DNA of 64,000 nucleotides from Tubiluchus corallicola (Eukaryota; Priapulida; Priapulimorpha; Priapulimorphida; Tubiluchidae): NCBI GenBank assembly GCA_030141605.1, contig JAQGDQ010000016.1, positions 1,132,999 to 1,196,998 of the forward strand, read 5' to 3'. Shown piece by piece: positions 1 to 9,631 of this stretch (position 1 is its first letter; each line of letters starts with the position of its first letter). The notes under the pieces were generated by a model. It saw only the letters and a program-made list of their open reading frames with translations, ran no database searches and was not told where the DNA came from. The position numbers and the translations under genes were made by a program.

Positions 1-482
1 ACAACCTTGATAAGCACTTGGTATGTTACAACACAACGTTGATAAGGACTTGGTATGTTACAACACAACCTTGATAAGGACTTGGTATATTACAACACAA
101 CCTTGATAAGGACTTGGCATGTTACAACACAACTTTGATAAGCACTTGGTATGTTACAACACAACCTTGATAAGGACTTGGTATGTTACAACACAACCTT
201 GATAAGGACTTGGTATATTACAACACAACCTTGATAAGGACTTGGCATGTTACAACACAACTTTGATAAGCACTAGGTATGTTGCAACACAACCTTGGTA
301 AGCACTTGGTATGTTACAACACAACTTTGATAAGCACTTGGTATGTTGCAACACAACCTTGATAAGGACTTGGTATATTACAACACAACCTTGATAAGGA
401 CTTGGCATGTTACAACACAACCTTGATAAGCACTTGGTATGTTACAACACAACCTTGATAAGCACATGGTATGTTACAACAC
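1..482. repeat. 32-bp minisatellite, about 15 copies
   Basis: The core acaaccttgataagcacttg recurs every 32 bp from position 1 to about 482. Variants follow an order: gcacttggtatg, ggacttggtatg, ggacttggtata, ggacttggcatg, and this set of four starts again at unit 5. That suggests a higher-order repeat of 128 bp in the first half of the array. The array abuts the first P450 exon seen in the window and probably lies in an intron of that gene. There are no unique spacers, so it is not a CRISPR array. Confidence 0.95.
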
Positions 483-606
483 TTTTGATTGAATTACCCT
501 TTACACTGCGCTTGCACTAAATTTTTGAATTTGAAAAATACTCTGTAGACACCTGTGTATCAACCTGTATTTACATGTTGTTTGATCTTGTATTTTGAAT
601 TTTCAG

Positions 607-3600
607 ATTTAATGAGTTCTTGAGAGGGCAGCTGAATATTACCAATTTCTTTAAGCAAAAAGTTGATGAACATATGGAAAATTATAGCCCAGATGACACG
701 AAAGATTTTATAGACGTCTATATAAAACAAGTAAAGCATGTGGAAAAGAACAACATCCACGATTCAACTTTTACAGGTTTGCAATAATTAGATTAGATTA
801 GATTATTATGTATTACGACAGCAAGGCTATAAATTACATAAAAATAAACATACAGTTAAAAGTACATTTACAATTATAATTACAAAAAAATATCTAAAAC
901 TACAATCATTAAGAAATAATAAAAGTACTAGAAAAATTCATTCTTAGACGTGTAACATTTTACCTTCGTTTTACCCAGCGGTTTGGTTTCAGTTGTCTAC
1001 AGCTTAACGCCTATACGAATGTCAAATATTCGAATGTGCTTAAATATTAGAGACTGAAAATAGATATCTGAGTTCAAAATACATTGCACATAGAAGTTTT
1101 GCGAATTTTGTAGCCTAACAAATAGAGAGAAAGCTTAGCGTCTAACTATAACATCAAAAGTAAGGGATGTCGTAATCCAAGTACACATAGTTATATTGAA
1201 AGTTCAATCATTATCAGCTATAACTGATCTTTCAATATAGCTGATTGAACTTTCAATATAAGTATGTGTACTTGGATTACGACATCCCTTACTTTTGATT
1301 TTATATTAATGCGGTAGAGTTGTAGGCAACAACTTGCATATGTAACGTGCAAAAATTTTACAGAAATGTCATAGTCCTTAGCGTAATGTTATATAACCGT
1401 TTCAGCTTATGAAGCGAAGTGCGTTTCTCAAGATCTCTTCTTTGGTGGAAGTGACACTACTTCTCTGACCTTGTATTGGGGATTCCTGTACTTGCTGCAC
1501 TATCCAGAAGTGTTGAAACAAGTGCAAAAAGAAATTGATGACGTCATTGGAAGGTCAAGATTGCCATCAATGAGAGACATGAAAAATATGCCCTACACTG
1601 AAGCAACATTGGCTGAAATACAAAGAATGGGTCTGTATTTCTAATAATTCTAATAATAAAGAATTATTAGTCAAAAACTGTAATTTACATATAATTACGT
1701 GCTTAAATGTTGATTTACTTGCAATTAAATCACTGTGGAATACAGCCACAGTTGCAAAGAAAAGTTTCAGGCAGGCCTAAACCAGAAAATATGAAATTTT
1801 AAGGGGATTTTGACAATGTGAAATTAGCTGTTCATAGCTAGTTTTGTAATTTTTATAAATGACTCAAACTAAAACTTGAAGTGAAATTTGAATCTACGAC
1901 CTTTCAAATGCAACCAATCATAATCTTTTATTGAGCACCCATTTTCGCAAATATTACTGTCATTTGCAATAGTTTAAGACCAAAGTGATTTTTTCATGAA
2001 AATTGACAAAACCATCGTTTAACACGGTTCCATCTAAAAACTATTCATTTATTCTTCTAGAAAAATATACTACAGCATAGTCTGTATGTTTTTATCCAAA
2101 AATAGTCACAGTCCTTGAACATTTTAGTACTTTGTATGACCGCCGAAGTTGTCAATCACTGCCTTCATTCTAAGAGGCATACTGGAAATTAGGTTTTGGC
2201 AGTACTCGGAAGTAATTTCTTGTCTTTATTATTAGTAGTCCTATTTTACCGAATGCTTCGCATTGTTCTTTAATTTATATGCATATTTCAGCCAATATCG
2301 CACCACTTGGAATTCCACACGCTGTTTCGCAAGAGGTGGTTTTGCGAGGCTACACAATTCCTGCTGACACTCCAGTAATATTAAACATGACGGCTGTATT
2401 AAGAGATCCAAGAATTTTTCCAAATCCAGATCAATTTCTACCGAAGCGTCATCTTGACAGGGAAGGAATTTTTGTGAAAAATGAAGCTTTGATACCGTTT
2501 TCTGTTGGTAAGAATCAATGAAGCTTTGATAACATTTTCTGTTGGTAAAAATCAATGAAGCTTTGATACCATTTTCTGTTGGTAAGAATCAATGAAGCTT
2601 TGATACCATTTTCTGTTGGTAAGAATCAATGAAGCTTTGATACCGTTTTCTGTTGGTAAGAATCAATGAAGCTTTGATACCATTTTCTGTTGGTAAGAAT
2701 CAATGAAGCTTTGATACCAATTTCTGTTGGTAAGAACCAAGACAAAGAAAATTCTATTAGTCACAAACTAACACTATCACTAATAATTAGACCAATTAGA
2801 CCAAGAATCAGGCCAATTGTAATATGACCTGATGCTTATTCACATGTGAAAATCAATATACACAATTTGAACAATTGTGGTTGTAATATGGCCTAATTAC
2901 AAACATTTGGGGCTATCAGTTACTTGGTAATTTGAACTGATACAATTGAGAAAACTGCAGAATGATCAGTAAAGTTAGTAACTTGTTACTGATGAGGCGC
3001 AGTTTAGCATTCCGTTTGGTAAAAAGCATTAATTTGGTTAACAGAAACTGCAGGTACTATTATATAAAAATGTAATAATACTACTTACTCTATGTAGAAG
3101 AATGAAAACAAACTTTGGATTTTAAGATTGGAAACGCAGCTTAGCTCTGCAAAAACCTAATACAGCACTTGAAAGAAATAAAAAACATAGGTTGTGTTAT
3201 CTATGTATACTGATGCACCTATCTGATAATTTGCTCATGGCAGTTTTTTAATTGTAAAAAGTTAACATTGCTGACCTTTCCCGGTGTGATAAATAATTTA
3301 ACTTTCGAATATTGTGGTCAATTTTGGACTTTTATACTTCTCATTGTAGTTTTTCCAGGCGATTTACCGTAACTGGATTAGACTACCAACATTTACACCT
3401 ATAAAATCTACATTTATTGTAACTTAAACGAAATAAAGCCAGAAAGAGGCAACACGCGTTTATAGTTTTTACAGCTAAGCTTTCGAATTTGTGCGTCTTC
3501 TTCGGTACAAAACATAGAGAGATCCGACTTTCTGCTTTAAACTGACGAGCCCAAAATTTAAGTGAAAACAGGGTGATTTTTCATATACTCCCCCTTTTCA

Positions 3601-4449
3601 AGTCCGGTAAAAAGTATACATTTTAACACAATTTACATTGCAAAAGCCTTTCTGGTACTTAATTAATAAATTAAAAACTTAAGCAGTCGAGCTCCGCTAC
3701 TGATGACATCACAAACTAACATAATTTTCAACAGCAAAAATATGCTATGAGCGTGTGTAGATTCAGTGTGTTGCACTAAAACTAGGTAAGGTTTAAGATA
3801 AAAATTGAAATTTCAAATTTACCGCTGTACTCACGCATGAGCTGTCGAACGTGCGTAGTTCGTCACAAACTAACATGTCTGAACTGGGAGGTACAGCTAC
3901 AGCACTTCTTTTTTGTGCAATGCGTTTCCGAAATGCAGGCGCTAGTGCCCATCTAACTAGCGAATAGTGAAATGCATATAACAGCGAGAAACTAGTGGCG
4001 CGAACGTGAAGTTTTGTTTGTGTGGTAATAATTCTTTCACGTAAGTCATTTTTGAAAAAAATGTTTTCTTTCAATATTTTAAAGAGTAGATTGTTTTGAC
4101 CTACTGTTTAAGTTTGGTGTTCGCTTTTCCTTTAACTGTAAGAAATTATAAACTTGTGCTGGATCTTTGTGCGCTTATTCCTTTAAGTTGTAATTAAATA
4201 TACAACGAATCTGCGCAGATTCGCATCGACAGTGGTATTTTTTCAATATTATAAATTGCACTTCTAGGTCGCCGTGCTTGTATGGGGGAAGCCCTTGCCA
4301 GGATGGAATTGTTTTTGTTCTTCACCAGCGTGCTTCAGAATTTTGACATTGACCTTCCGCCGGGATCGGAAAAACCAACCCTACAGCCACAAATTGGCCT
4401 CATCTCAGCATCTGCAAAGCCGTACAAGATCAAAATGTCGTGTAGATAG
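607..4449 (+). CDS. Cytochrome P450, CYP2-like, C-terminal four exons (5' end outside window)
   Basis: Haem-thiolate monooxygenase of the microsomal CYP2 type. Coding exons are 607-776, 1406-1630, 2292-2506 and 4268-4449. All are bounded by AG and GT, and all three internal junctions are phase 1, so the frame is continuous to TAG at 4447. Exon 607-776 encodes the segment with DFIDVYIKQ. Exon 1406-1630 holds the I-helix oxygen-binding motif FFGGSDTTS and the K-helix ExxR as EIQR. Exon 2292-2506 holds the PERF-like region [14 protein letters not shown]. The last exon completes the haem loop, with FSVG spliced to RRACMGE; the cysteine is the iron ligand. The N-terminal membrane anchor and the exons before helix G are not in the window; position 607 enters mid-codon after a good acceptor. 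The substrate cannot be predicted. The last intron (2507-4267) contains a 37-bp repeat and a dispersed repeat. Family assignment is secure, subfamily is not. Confidence 0.95.
786..960 (-). mobile_element. Possible LINE 3' tail remnant
   Basis: Positions 787-808 carry ttagattagattagatta. Read on the minus strand this is a (TCTAA)n end, as many non-LTR elements of the CR1/L2 type have. AT-rich sequence without coding signal follows. It lies in a P450 intron. The call rests only on the tail motif. Confidence 0.3.
1153..1299. repeat. Palindromic foldback element (about 60-bp arms)
   Basis: The left arm starts atcaaaagtaagggatgtcg at 1153. The right arm ends with its reverse complement, cgacatcccttacttttgat, at 1299. 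The arms stay nearly perfectly complementary for about 58 bp, through ggattacgacatc and gaactttcaatata, and leave a loop of about 30 bp. It sits in the P450 intron 777-1405. It looks like a short non-autonomous DNA element (MITE) or a hairpin-RNA source. No coding sequence is present. Confidence 0.85.
2480..2738 (+). repeat. 37-bp tandem repeat made from the P450 exon end and its splice donor
   Basis: Seven units start at 2480, 2517, 2554, 2591, 2628, 2665 and 2702. The first unit is the last 27 bp of the P450 exon 2292-2506 plus the donor gtaagaatc. The following six copies repeat the exon end and the donor inside the intron. Reading past the first donor meets TGA within four codons, so only the first donor gives a full-length enzyme. 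Copies differ by single bases, for example accg/accat and gtaaaaatc. Confidence 0.95.
3585..4130. repeat. Dispersed repeat A, copy 1
   Basis: The stretch from about 3585 (tttttcatatactccccc) to about 4130 is clearly similar to 17630-18180. Shared blocks include agtatacattttaacaca, gagctgtcgaacgtgcgtag/gagctatcgaacgtgtgtag and ggtaataattctttcacgta. Copy 1 lies in the last P450 intron. No protein family is recognisable in either copy. It is probably an old interspersed element. Confidence 0.7.
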
Positions 4450-4729
4450 AGTGTCGAACACCCACAAGTACAAGAGTTTCATATGAAAATCTGCATGATT
4501 GTTCATGCAACGTAGGGTCAAGCGGTAAGGGGCTAGGCGCCTAGAGGAGAAGTTTCAGATGCAAAAGCAGGAACTTTTGCCATGGGAGGAATTCGGTCAG
4601 ACGAAGAACTCTAATCTGGGGGGAAATGTATTCTATGCACTGTGTATACACCTATACTTAACCAAATGAACTGCTGCTAATATACACAAGTTAGTAAGCT
4701 GCGTGCAGACGAAAGTTAGAATTAAAACA

Positions 4730-4845
4730 CATTGAAGTTTTGTGAAGATTTAATTAACTATCATCTTTTTCTATTAATGCACTTAAACATTGAAGTTTTG
4801 TGATGATTCAATTAACTATCATCTTTTTTCTATTAATGCACTTAA
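4730..4845. repeat. 58-bp tandem duplication downstream of the P450
   Basis: Two copies of a 58-bp unit starting cattgaagttttgtgaagat lie at 4730 and 4788, with a few differences. They fall in the presumed 3' UTR or just beyond it, about 280 bp after the P450 stop. From 4846 to about 5396 the DNA is AT-rich, with a (TA)n run near 5298-5335, and I see no gene in it. Confidence 0.9.
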
Positions 4846-5396
4846 AAAGAGGAGCTTTAAACTTGTAATTCTTTAGCAACTCATTTGGACATTAAATCAT
4901 GTACATGTTTTATGACGAATTAAAATACTGATTTCGTTTTTCATTTGATTTAACTAATTCAAGATTAAAGTTGTTTTAATAATTAAAGTGCAGAGGCAGA
5001 AAAATTAATGGAGTAAATTTAGGAAACCAGGAATCGCAAAGGTTGGCATGCGAATCAGAGCTCCGAGCGTCATTGGCTGGGGAATTGAACAAATACAGAT
5101 GTTTCCAGAGCAAGGGTATACCTTGTTTTAGTCCTTTATTTCAAATACACGTTTTACGTAGCTTGATAGATATCCAACTCTAGAATGTAAATAAATAATA
5201 GACAGCAAATCATGTGTTCCAGTAAAAATGACAAAGAAAAATTATTAAAACACGGAAGACTACAATGAAATTATATTTGTTGTAGTTTTAATTATTATAT
5301 ATATATATAATTGTTATAATATATATATATATATAAATATTAGAAACCTAAATAATTACTGTTTAAATATAAATAAAAATAAAACGATGGGATGCT

Positions 5397-6699
5397 TTAT
5401 CCTTTGATCTGAGGTCTGACAACTGTATAATTCTCGTCAACGCAACACGCCTTGCAAGTATCACAAGCCCTGGAATAAGAAAAAAAACCGTCTAATTATT
5501 ATTAATAAAATTGGATACTTTTAAACTGTTGATGTGTATCGATATTTTTATCATTTAACCGTTACATAGGATAAATGGTTGGGGCTTTCTGACAGTCTAT
5601 TGTGGCTTTTTGACAATCTATTGTGGCTTTCTGACAATCTATATTTAGAGGTCATCTGATGCAACCGTAACCTGCAAAATTACAACCGTTAAAACAAAAA
5701 ACCAAACAAACACAAAAACAAACAAATAAACAAACAGCAGACACAAACACACAAATAAACAAACAGACAAACAAGCAAGCAAACAGCTAAAACAAAAGCC
5801 AAATTCCCATGCAGAGATTAAAAAGTCCTATTCAAAGTCCTATTCAATTTATTGTACTTACGATTTGATACTTACACACATTTCTCATGATATCCACACT
5901 GCTTAATTCTGGGATCGCATGGCCACACAAAACAGTAATACGTAACTGGAGCCCAACAACCTGTAACCAAGAAAACTCCTTTTACGAGTGTCGTGGTGGC
6001 TGTCTCTCTGCCGGAGTGCACCACCATAATGGACGTTCTCTATTACTTAATAAACATTTCCGAAATTTAACAACAATTACGACGTATCTGAACTGAAAAC
6101 GTAGGTGGAAGTTCAAAACAAACAAGCGTAGGAGCGATTAGATGTAAGTAACCTCTTGCAAAAGTAATTCACCATTTGTTTTGATCCCGTTAATAGTAAG
6201 TGCATTTAATCTAGACAACGGAATTCTAATTTATCACTGTAACAACTTGAAAGAACAGTACTCACCGCTTAGGAGACATTCATTTTCTGGTGGATGTTTC
6301 AATTTATCAAAAAAACTTGCAGCTGTCACTTCTAAATTAAAAAACACCAAACCGTATTACTGTAAGTTATGTACGTCTATACTGTACGGTACTTGTCAAA
6401 AAACTTTCAGTTGTCACTTGTAAATTAAAACTACCATACCGTATTACTGTAAGTTATGTATGTCTATACTGTACGGTACTTGTCAAAAAACTTTTCGTTG
6501 TCACTTCTAAATTAAAAAAACACCAAAGAGTATTACTCTAAGTTATTCTTAACAAGTCTATAGATACTGTACGTATAGAACATAGATTCGTATAGAATAC
6601 TATGATTTCAAATTATAATAATGCAAACTTACCGTATCCTAAGTTAGCAACTAGCCCCACAAAAACACAAACCATGAAAATTGTCTTTGACGAATCCAT
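5397..6699 (-). CDS. Small secreted 10-cysteine peptide, four exons, family not recognised
   Basis: Model on the minus strand: exons 6699-6633, 6322-6266, 5960-5876 and 5469-5397. Junction phases are 1, 1 and 2, and all introns are GT-AG. The protein is 93 residues. The start MDSSKTIF is followed by the hydrophobic run MVCVFVGLVANL, a typical signal peptide. The mature part has ten cysteines in the pattern C-x4-C-x7-C-x4-C-x6-C-x5-C-x2-C-x2-C-x2-CC, enough for five disulfides, and ends RPQIKG then TAA. The 57-bp second exon keeps the frame and supplies the tenth cysteine. A nested acceptor at 6287 would give a 21-bp version, also in frame. The role is unknown: a host-defence peptide, toxin-like peptide or signalling ligand are all possible, and I do not recognise the spacing. 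The neighbours give no clue. Confidence 0.75.
5575..5795. repeat. Short 23-bp triplicate and CAAA-rich simple sequence
   Basis: The unit ctttctgacaatctattgtgg occurs about three times at 5583-5645. Positions 5690-5795 are a degenerate (CAAA)n tract. Both lie in the last intron of the 10-cysteine peptide gene. Confidence 0.75.
6330..6535. repeat. Tandem duplication of about 100 bp
   Basis: The block containing gtattactgtaagttatgta, ctatactgtacggtacttgt and aaaaaactttc occurs twice (about 6353 and 6450), and a partial third follows. It lies in the first intron of the 10-cysteine peptide gene and touches the acceptor side of the 57-bp exon, whose flank is the start of the first unit. Confidence 0.85.
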
Positions 6700-6864
6700 T
6701 TCAAAATGTCTTGCAACGTTGTTGGCGTATAAATGTTTCTTAATTCAATTTCTGAAATTCAGTGTCTTTATGAATTCATTTACGACTGTACGTTGAGGTA
6801 ACATACGTCCTGCAGTCTTGCTTCGACAGTAAACTATCGCATTAAATGTTCAAGGGTATGAGGG

Positions 6865-6880
6865 CTGTATATATACGTAA
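6865..6880 (-). promoter_or_regulatory. Possible TATA box of the 10-cysteine peptide gene
   Basis: The minus strand reads cgtatatatacag here, about 170 bp upstream of the peptide gene ATG at 6699. This would allow a 5' UTR of about 140 nt. The area is AT-rich, so chance is a real alternative. Confidence 0.3.
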
Positions 6881-7185
6881 TTCATACAAGACTCGTGCTC
6901 ACAAACAACAACATACAATAGTTTGTGGAACAGGATGCTGGTGTTTCCTTTTAGCTATTTAACTACTCACGACTACATGTAGTGTAATAACTGATCCGTG
7001 TAGCTTCTGAGAGCTCAAAAAGTTGTTACGTACGTAGCCTTTCTGCATCACAATTTTCTTAAGTATAGACCTACATTTATTAGAAACGAAAATACTTCGC
7101 TCAGACGGAAACTTGTAAACACAAAACATCACAGACATTTTAATAGTCCAGCAGGGAACATCTCTTTGTTCATTGCCATCACCAC

Positions 7186-7505
7186 TACATTCACTAACAG
7201 CATCACCATCACCATCATCGTCGTCGTCATCATCAACAACGACAACGACAACAGCAGCAGTAACAACAACAATAACATCATCGTGGTCATCAGCATCATC
7301 ATCATCATCAACGACAACGACAATAACAACAACAGCAGCAGCAACAACAATAACAATAACATCGTCGTGGTCATCAGCATCATCATCATCATCCTCACCA
7401 TCATCATCAACGACAACAACAACAACAGCAGCAGCAGCAGCAGCAACAACAACAACAATAACCTCGTCGTGGTCATCAGCATCATCATCATCATCATGAT
7501 TGACG
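7186..7505. repeat. Compound trinucleotide microsatellite (CAT/CAA/CAG)
   Basis: Runs of CAT, CAA, CAG and CGT triplets occur in three larger repeated blocks, each containing tcgtggtcatcagcatcatc. All frames on both strands stay open here and predict homopolymeric D, V, L, S or N runs, which I do not regard as genes. The flanks 6700-7185 and 7506-8160 show no gene. Confidence 0.95.
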
Positions 7506-8160
7506 ATAACAACAGGTACATTCGTGGGCATTGCTTAAGGTACTATGAGGCCAACCCTTATGTACATAAATGATAAAAAACCATCAAACATAATTATTAG
7601 AATCTATAGTTTAACGAGTGATTATTATTTTTCTAAAACGTCACGGATATTAACATTCTGTACAGGAAAACAATCAAAGCTATACATAACAAAACTAATT
7701 CCTCATAATCAGGCTGACTTGAGCCAGTAATATAGCAAATTATGTTCAAAAAACACAGTGAAATTGTCAACGAATTACAGATTATTTAATACATGATACT
7801 TAATCAATAGATAATTAACGTTTAATAAAATTAATTTACTGTCAGTAATTGTCAAAGAGTTTCGTTCACCAACTTAAGAAAACGAAACAAACACTGCACA
7901 AACCGTTTAAACAAATTAAACTGCATACAGTTTTTCGCTGTTCAGAAACTGAGGTTTACATTACCAAAATTATTATGCTTAATGAATGAATAGTTTAATA
8001 ATACTTGTTAATGAAGTATAGAGTTACCATAATAAAAAGTCATCAATCATCGAAAAACATGCTTTCAACGATTGTTGGCCATCTTTATTACACTAAACTG
8101 CGTTCAAAATCAAGTAGTCGAATATTTTAACCACTTATCGTGAATCCACTTTGTTGCGTA

Positions 8161-8560
8161 CAGGGGCGTATCAATACTTTACAGCGTCCTAGGCTGATTA
8201 TTCTGTCTGGTCCATTTCTATTGCGAACTTATATAATGAGCACGATAAACAATTACTTGTGGTGTATTAGAAACACTATTAACCTAGTTTTACGTGGTCA
8301 TTATTATTAACATGTATTTGCACAGCGCAGGCTGCGCAACTGCTTTTTGTGTAATACCTTGCACCTGTTCGTTATGTGGCACTTATATAAAAGTTGCTCT
8401 CACTAATATAAAATGATGTATTAGAAAATGCGCCCTTTACATGAATATGAAAGTACACACATTTTCCAAGTAAAATAAGAATTTTTTCTAAAACGTGACG
8501 CTCTTCGGACCTTTGGCGCCCTAGGCTTTAGCCTAGTTAGCCTATTTGTTAATACGCCCA
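8161..8560. mobile_element. Possible MITE with short terminal inverted repeats
   Basis: The left end aggggcgtatcaata and the right end ttaatacgccca are inverted copies of a GGGCGTATYAA motif about 400 bp apart. There is no coding sequence between them. The flanks ttgcgtaca and ttgtataca are only loosely alike, so a target duplication is not established. Confidence 0.4.
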
Positions 8561-8639
8561 TTATTGTATACAATGTCTGCGAGCAAACAAGAAAAGAACA
8601 TTACGTTAAAATTGCAACCCAACATAAATCATCACAATT

Positions 8640-9437
8640 ATTTTGCAACGTGAAAGACCTGCCTACTACACAAATACAAACTTTATCGTGAACTACATAA
8701 GTTATCAAAGCACGCAAGAAAAGCCTGCCACATTGATTCGGAATTCAAGAGATGATTTCGTCTTAAATGAATTCTACAAAATTTATAATGTAATATTCTC
8801 TCAAGTATGGGCCATAATCGTAATGACATAGTAGCTAAAACTCTGATCAATACATATTGTCTACCCAATGTCTACCATACATATTTGTTATACGGATGCG
8901 AAATTGGGGGTATATCAGACAATGAAGTTAATGCCATTAGGGTAAAATGGAACACTGCTTATAGAAAAATATTCGATTTTAGACAAAATGAAAGCGTCAA
9001 ATTGTTAATGTATTTTTGTGGCGCATTGCCTGCGAGTTATTTAGTAGATAGTCGAAAATTAAACTTTGTGAGAAAAATTGTAAACTCCTGCACATTGAGA
9101 ATTCCAAAGCCATGCTACTATGTAAATAACAGTCAAGTAACTTTAAGATTTAAACATGGTTGTACTGTAGCTCTAAATCCTAAACGAAAATGTAAAATTA
9201 AAGGTTAAGAACTCATTTAAAGATTATGTTTTAAGATATCTATTATAGCTCCTTACAACACTGTATAATGTAATATAATTACAAGGGAACTACAATGTGT
9301 GGTTATTATAAAGTTGAATGTCTGTAGATATGTTATTTTACTAATATCGCATTACCTGTTTTACTAACATTTTTATCTTTGTGAGCTGTATATTTTTTAT
9401 ACGAAATAAACTCATAATAACAATAATAATTGTAAGT
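8640..9437 (+). mobile_element. LINE fragment, C-terminal reverse-transcriptase region, 5'-truncated
   Basis: The plus-strand reading contains INTYCLPN, YLLYGCEIGG, KWNTAYRKIFDF and YFCGALPASYLVDSRKL, the usual layout of the region after the polymerase core in non-LTR (X-element/jockey-like) ORF2 proteins. The frame is broken near 8812, and the segment between CLPN and YLLYG has extra residues. It ends with acgaaataaactcataata and an (ATA)n tail near 9437, which fits LINE insertion. It lies just downstream of the Wnt8 stop, in the opposite direction. Inactive. Confidence 0.85.
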
Positions 9438-9631
9438 TTCTGTGAAATAATAGTTAAGTTGAAAAGAATTTGGCAGTAGCTATTCACACACTTGCGGGGC
9501 AGGCGGGGCAGAGGACACAATCGATTACAGTGCCATGCCCACAGTGGCTATTTTGGATGGCATCAAGAAAACTTAACACACAGTATTATAAGACATAATA
9601 ATATTTACATTTCAGACTTGCACTGGCATTA

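Noticed and set aside
1-482. Regularly spaced 32-bp repeats that could suggest a CRISPR array
   Set aside because: Repeats are head to tail with no unique spacers, and the context is an animal gene.
6959-7531. Open frames rich in D, V, L, S or N
   Set aside because: All frames are open because the DNA is a triplet microsatellite. No start context or domain.
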